Shown here: positions 57,946-64,000 of the stretch, in pieces
Numbering within the stretch: the stretch's first letter is position 1
How the letters are laid out: each line of letters opens with the position of its first letter
NCBI RefSeq assembly: GCF_028453695.1
Contig: NC_135773.1
Location: 25,965,782-26,029,781, forward strand
From: Augochlora pura
Lineage: Eukaryota > Arthropoda > Insecta > Hymenoptera > Halictidae
Length of the DNA stretch: 64,000 nucleotides
Direction of reading: 5' to 3'
Notes under the pieces: model-generated
What the model saw: only the letters and a program-made list of their open reading frames with translations
What the model was told of the DNA's origin: nothing
Databases searched by the model: none
Translations under genes and position numbers: made by a program

Positions 57946-60900
57946 TTCTAGATACAGATAATATAAAATAGATAATACCGAAAATAGGTAAATGTTTATC
58001 TCGACTAACATACTAGAGTCAATTGTATTTTCCATTGAACGACAATTACAGCAACTAGTTGGCAACAGTGCGTATCGCTGTCGCGAAATCGTGAATTCAA
58101 AAACACGTGAATAATTGCTGGTACGGTCCGATCGTGTTTCACAATCTTCAGTTATCCGGAAGTTTGTGGCTTAGTGTCGTGCAGCAGCGGCGCAATTAAT
58201 AAGAGATCCGATTCGAAATAGCCGCAGAGAGACGGTGGAGCGATCGCGATCGGTATACGGGCCCGGACGGAAATTGATAATTCATCATGTACATCCGACC
58301 AGAATTCGATACTCCGTTTCGACAATAAAATCGTAACCACCGGAGACCGAAAACGTCGGTGCCACCGAGTGTCGCCTTTTTTTTATCGGGACAACTTTTC
58401 CCTCGGGTGGCAGTCGCGGAATATTGTGTCGCATACAAAATTTAAATTTCACCGCGCTGATCACTCGCGATTAACGAGGGAATCGTAATTATCGGTTCCC
58501 CGTCGGCGAGGCTTTATTCCGGGCGAAAAATAGGCGACAGGAGCGCGCGAACCACGCGGAACGTAATAAACTATTTGAGCGGGTGAAGGAACTAATACGT
58601 AATTAATAGTTGTACGAGCAAATTTTTGGGCAGTCAGAAGCTTTGACATTCTAATAACGAAACCGGAGCAACTATAAAAAGATCTGTTGAATTTATGCAA
58701 CTCTTATATCTTCCAATTAATGCAGACAATTTTTCTCGTTGCATTCATTTCGCACGTACGAGCTATAAATATCTTCATAAACTCCTGGAAGGCGAAATTT
58801 CACTGTAATCGTCTCTATCTCACGTGCGCGAAGAAATAAATTTGAGTAAACGAGACGATTCACTCGAGCGAAACATGCAGGACGCGATAAACTATCGTAT
58901 TTCATTGTTCCTCTCGCGGTCTTCGTGTTGTCTCGCAGAGGCTATGACTCATGGGTCAATAGTGGATTTTTCTCAAAATTCCTACCTATCTCTGTTGGTG
59001 AAATATTCGTCACAACGAAACAATATTCTTCTCCAGCACTGTTTTTATTAAATATTGTGATCTGCATTCCTTATTCTATTCTGAGCCTTTGGCCAACATT
59101 AAAAACATGTATGGTAAGGCCGGTGCTTTTCAGACCACCGTGTGCATTGTTTCACAACTATACCAAAAACGAGCTGGCTCGAACAATACAAAAAAAAAGG
59201 CATCTCGGAAGCTAGGAGCGCACAATCGAAAACACTCGAAAACACGCCACTTCGATTTCCCGTTCGAGTTTATGGCGCGGCGTGAAAACGGTAGCGGGTT
59301 ACTCGTAAATTCGGCCGGAAAGCTCGCATTTAATATCTCGCGGATTACGCGTTCGCGTATTAATACGGATGCAGTTAGGCAGATTTGAAATTCGCCGGCG
59401 GATCGATCGCCGTGGCCTCGGCCGTGTAATGAGTCCAGATTGTTTATAACGTTGTTTATCGGCCGGCCTTGTCGACTGTATTCCGGAGTTTATTCCTCCC
59501 ATATATTGTATCCGGTGGTTCGCGTCTCCGCCGCGTGACAAGCAATTAATGTAAACGCGTCGCGACCCGCTATCTGTGCCGTTAACGAGACGACGTTTTT
59601 GTTTAAATAATGCAGGGGCCGCGCGCGATTGTTAGCCCTTTGCCGCCGAAACTTTTGTCGCCGGCGTTCCGGATCATAATTAAAAAGTACGGTCGCTGCC
59701 GCATTAGTCAAACGAGAGCGGCCGAGGCGCAACGATTTTAATTTACTATCAAAAATTGAGGGAAGCACATTTTATTAGAATCTTTATTTTCTTTTTTGTA
59801 ACGTAAGCGCGTTTAATGTCTGACGTGGCGAACTCCACAACTCCGGCAATATTTCACGCGAACTTTTATATTTCACTCGGACGTTTATCTTAAAACATGC
59901 GCGTAAGCATTTTTATAATTTCGCTAATGGTAAAATGTGTGCAATTTATCTCCGGCCGGTAGTTGCGCGCGTCAGAAAATAAAGAAATATTTGCCTCGTC
60001 ACGGAGTCAATAAATCGATTACGCAGAAACGCTCAACATTTAATGTTCACAATATGGATATGATATATCCGGCGCTAGTACCGAAAGGGTTAAACCGGAC
60101 CACCGTGAGTAAGGTCACACTTTCAGCCAATAAAGAGACAATAAAGAACGTCGCCACGTTCCGTTCTCGCTCGCCCGATCGATGATCCGAGTCATTCATT
60201 TGTTTCACGCACACAGCCATGCATTCGTGTTCATCTTATTACTATACATTCATGCAACCGCACACTCCTTCTTACACACCATACACTCTCGCCCATACTA
60301 TACACTTACAATCGGGACGTAATATTGTAAAGTCCCGCGGAGATAATTGCCGCGAGTTATCGTTCTTTCCACCGCGGTATCGGCTTTATAGCCCGGAATT
60401 ATATTCACACCTCGCGCCATTATTAAACATTAACGAACTGTCTGTACGAGGCGCTTAATCCGCTTTAAAGACTGCATTTACCAGGCTCTGATAAGGCTTC
60501 CGTAGTTTCCCGACGGTCAGGATAGCGTGTATACGTATAGTATATTGCTCGAGAGCTTCTGCCCTGGCTCGTAACAAAGCTCCGCGCAACACTGACCCCG
60601 GACCTCTTATGAAAACACGGACCGATTTTGCAACTTCGCGGTGCCTTTACACGGAACAGAATGTTAGTCGAGATATACTCGATACACAAATTGGGATCAT
60701 CTGCTCACAAATGAGAAGGCTATTCGCGGAATGGAATTGTTTTCGTCGCTATTCCGAGTACCTGCATCGCGCGAGTTCACGGGTATTGTGCTAGATATGT
60801 AACGTGTCTGACCGGAGACTGAACATTACTACTTGCGGTACAACCTACTATAGGCGGACTATTACTATTTATGCTGGCTCTGCTCACCTGTGGATTACAA

Positions 60901-63900
60901 GTCTACGCTTTGCTGCCTTATGGAACCTACCTGGAAGAAAATGAATAAATTATTGGTATAGTTAGAATGGCTTCTATGATTACAGACAGTCGGACGCTAC
61001 TTGAAATTTATCTGTCTAGTTCTCGAGAGTAGTGGAACGGTTAATTTTACCTGTTAACACGTCAACTCCTGTGTAAAACCATATATGGGCGACGGAATTG
61101 TTTGTACAGGTTTTTCGATACATTATGGAAAGCGTTGAAAAATTATAATGTCGTAAAGATAAACTTTTCAAATTTCAGATATTGTAGTGAAACGCGTGAA
61201 ATTTATCTCAGTTTAAATCCTGTAAAATTACCAGGGTTACGAGACTGTCAGTAATATTTTGCGATTACGTTCTTGAAATGCATAATCGTGAAAAATTTTA
61301 AACGAAGTGGGATACATGTAACGACCATTATTTCGTATTTTCACGAAAGCACCAAAATTACTTTCGCGCGAGTGCTTATTTAAAATCATGATTCCCAATG
61401 CACGTCATAATTCATGAAATCTCTCAAATCTTTTTGTACAGGTTTCAATCGATTAATAAAAGGTATATGAAATGATAATTACAGCAGAGCATTGTAACTA
61501 TAAAGACTATTAGCGGAGAAAGTAATGACTGCGACCATAATTTGCATATTCGATGAGTCCTCCAAATTGAAGCATGTTAACAATTTAGCTGTCGCATCAT
61601 TCCCATGTAGGTCGCGCAATTATTAATCCGTATTTAAAAATTAATTTTCGGGCCGCCGCATCGACTGACCAAGTATTCATTTTCATCACCTAATATATCA
61701 GTGTCACTTGATATACACCATCTGACACGTGTACAAAATAAAATACAAAAGGAATCAAAGTATGAGAATTCTACAATTATACTGTAAAATTGTACCGTCA
61801 AATTCAAGTCATCATCATTGTCATTGTCGCGTACATGTTTATATCCTTTATCTATTCGAGTGCAAACATAATTATAAAAAAATAACTCCTTGTACTATAA
61901 TAAATCGCCCCACTCTACAAATCTTGATTCTCGTAGCAATCTAGGTAGCAACGTCCGCGGATCCCTTCTAGCCACTCCAATTAATGTATTAATCATGGTA
62001 CCCCACGATTGGCCGAATCTGACAACAAAATCACGAGCGCAGCAAAAGCACCGCTTTCTGTGACCGGAAAGTGGGCGCGTGTTGGCTCTTGCCGTGTAAT
62101 TTCGATGTAACATATTAAGCGGAGCTCTATATTAACTGAATCTGTTCGAATAGTGTACACAGTAAACACACTCCACACGGTATTAGAACCTGCACGCATA
62201 TTCAGTGGGATATCTTTGGTTGGAGATTGGGCAATCATCGTGTCAGCGAGAACGCATTCGATTAAAAGCATAACTTGGTCACGGTGGCGGGTATCGTTTC
62301 GGAGGTAGCTGGAGCGGCTGGGAGCGAAGATAATCGATCATCGCCGCCGGGCCTAGCGGGCGACAAACAGCGAGCGTGTCGATGTCGCGAAAAGCGGCCA
62401 GCGACAAAGGTTCGCTCCGCTCCGCTGACCGTTTATGGATTATCGATTCGCGTATGATTACGAGCGTGAACCGCAGCGAGCAGCCAGCGGCCGAATCTTT
62501 CGCCGTTGAAACATTTAGTTCACGAATCGTCGATGCTCTGCGTGGCGTTCGCGCAGCACGGCGAACCAGCGGCTATGGAATAAGATGAAAAGGAGGACCA
62601 ACTTTGTCTTTAGTTCTGTAATGTTAATATTTTGCCTCAGATATTCTGGAATAAAACATAAAGGTTCACACAAAGGTAATACATTCGTACTCTCGGCGAG
62701 AGTTCGTTACTGGCGGCTGCACGCTAGCCGTTTATAGAAATATAATCTCTCGCGGGAGCTCATAGAAACGAACGTTAACATCGCAGAAATTTCCTGGTGA
62801 CGTAACCGTAATTGGTCCAGCCCGCCTTCTTGCAACGTGCTCGCGGCAAAAAGAGTGAACGAGGCCGACAGACGCGGCGCCGGGTCTCCGCGGAATCTCT
62901 GGGAGACACGCCGGGCAACGCGGGCCAATTAACGAACGTCTCCGGAACGATCAAAGTGAAATCGCCGGACAAAAGAGTCTCGCGGCAGAAAATGATCATC
63001 CACGGTGAAATTCGAATGACTGTTGCGGGATCGACGTCGTTGAAATTCCAATTGTACCGGAAGTTTAATCAATACAACGAAGTACAGCGATCCGATGGAA
63101 ATTTCGCTAGCGTGCTTAATTGCATTCCGAATTGTTTTTTCCGCGGCCGCGATGTTCCCGGTAATTCCATCCACGGGCTATCTCGAATCAATGTGTCGCT
63201 ATTATATCCGAAATAAAGTCTTACTTTCTCGTGTTTTCGTTTTACTGTGCGAGAAGATTTATGTGCACCTGCACGTTCTCCTTATTATAGTTCCATTTAT
63301 TGTGATTTTAAAGAAATGCACTGCAATTGATTCAACATTTGCCGTAAACGTAATGGTTCTTGAGCAATTACAGCATTTCCTACATCATCCAGGGATCCCC
63401 GTCCATCTCGGACGTCGTTCGTCCCTTTTGTTTCGCGATTGGTTTCCATAAAAACCGCGGTGGCGTTCAGGAGGCAGTAGCGATCAGTCGAAGCTCGCAG
63501 ACAATTATTGTATATACATGCCGCGGCCCACTTTCCAGTTCTTATAATGCTTCCCCGGCAGATCGTTTCCTCCGCCGGGGGAAAACGGCGGCGCAATACT
63601 TGGATGGGTCGGACAGACCGGACTGGCCCTCGGCTCTCGAGCGGCGACCAAGCCAAAAGCTGCAACGGTCCGGGGGAAGAAAATGAGGTCGGAAGGGAAA
63701 CAGAGAGGAGAATATGCGACTCGTTACCTCGATTTTCAACGAGCCGCGCAACCGTTACTCGCCTTTCCGGGGAATCGTTTGTTCGTCCACCTCCTACTCC
63801 TGGCCAGTTCCTCTGTTCGCCGTCCGCTACACGGTCGCGCGATTCATCCGAGGCCATATGTTACGCGATGGTTGCACAATGACGCGGTAATGCGAGCCTG

Positions 63901-64000
63901 AAAGACGACGGACGAGAAAACGCTCGCGAGAAAGCTATCTCTCAATACCCAGGGCCCCGCGTGCCTGAACCCCACGGACTTCGGAGCTCATCGCGGATGC
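57946..64000. other. non-coding interval to window end
   Basis: No gene, RNA gene or transposon recognised. GC-rich patches at about 58150-58560, 59220-59740 and 62280-62590 and from 62700 on alternate with AT-rich DNA. The 186-codon minus frame at 63297-63857 is the longest here. It is not low-complexity, but shows no domain, and overlapping 124- and 108-codon plus frames suggest chance. GTACCGAAAGGGTTAA near 60079-60094 resembles a TTAA-element end without a partner. Confidence 0.45.

Noticed and set aside
63297..63857. 186-codon minus frame of mixed composition
   Set aside because: Length is within chance for about 50 percent GC, overlapping plus frames exist, and no domain is recognisable; could be revisited with transcript data.
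1..64000. CRISPR array, operon, integrase or other prokaryotic system
   Set aside because: No spaced direct repeats of CRISPR form, no ribosome-binding-site-led gene strings; all evidence points to eukaryotic non-coding DNA.

Overview
The window reads as nuclear, non-coding DNA of an insect, most likely an aculeate hymenopteran (bee or ant). This placement is an inference. It rests on sharp alternation of GC-rich and AT-rich blocks on a 1-2 kb scale, CpG that stays abundant outside genes (three pure CG tracts and several CCGCG pentamer arrays, which argue against germline methylation of intergenic DNA), many CT/GA microsatellites, and several short TTAA-flanked and TA-flanked transposon remnants. 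There is no operon structure and no tRNA or rRNA, and I recognise no intact protein-coding gene on either strand. The longest open frames (about 263 codons on the minus strand at 22535-23326, 213 at 41363-42004, 202 at 25351-25959) lie in GC-rich blocks, are rich in Arg, Ser and Pro, and are about as long as chance allows there. The window is best read as an intergenic desert or part of a very large intron.

Layout. 1-14 kb: GC/AT mosaic with a C16 run, CT and CT/CG microsatellites, a degenerate AT-rich tandem block (about 6.64-6.87 kb), a truncated TTAA element (8.28-8.35 kb), a complete 199-bp TTAA-flanked MITE (11274-11472), a complete 198-bp Tc1-like MITE (12690-12887) and a TTAA-element end at 13271. 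14-33 kb: a weak candidate coding segment (14489-14686), microsatellites, a dispersed repeat copy (15222), GC-rich blocks at 17.3-18.1, 20.2-21.1, 22.4-23.9 and 24.5-26.1 kb, an AAGC array (27220), a second Tc1-like end (28512), a degenerate TTTAGAG heptamer array (30619-30770) and a purine-rich tract (32330-32712). 33-44 kb: three direct copies of a 185-bp repeat (33137-33694), TTAA-element ends at 35841 and 43617, a GACGAC minisatellite (36.9 kb), GA-rich tracts, a 66-bp divergent duplication (42188) and a 320-bp degenerate pentamer array (42711-43030). 44-64 kb: a pair of related TTAA elements (45970 and a complete 240-bp one at 46840-47079), two divergent tandem duplications (49.4-49.7 kb), a second dispersed repeat copy (51296), a G19 run (52628), a cluster of GATA-type sites (52863-53147), a near-perfect RNA-like hairpin (53900-53956), and mostly featureless mosaic DNA to the end.

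No pathway can be described because no genes are recognised. The positive content is a catalogue of non-autonomous DNA transposons (at least two, probably three, TTAA-target families and one TA-target family, none with a visible transposase), tandem repeats of unusual unit length, one hairpin that could be a small-RNA precursor, and one possible GATA-factor regulatory element. All family assignments come from termini and target-site duplications read directly from the sequence; no database comparison was possible.
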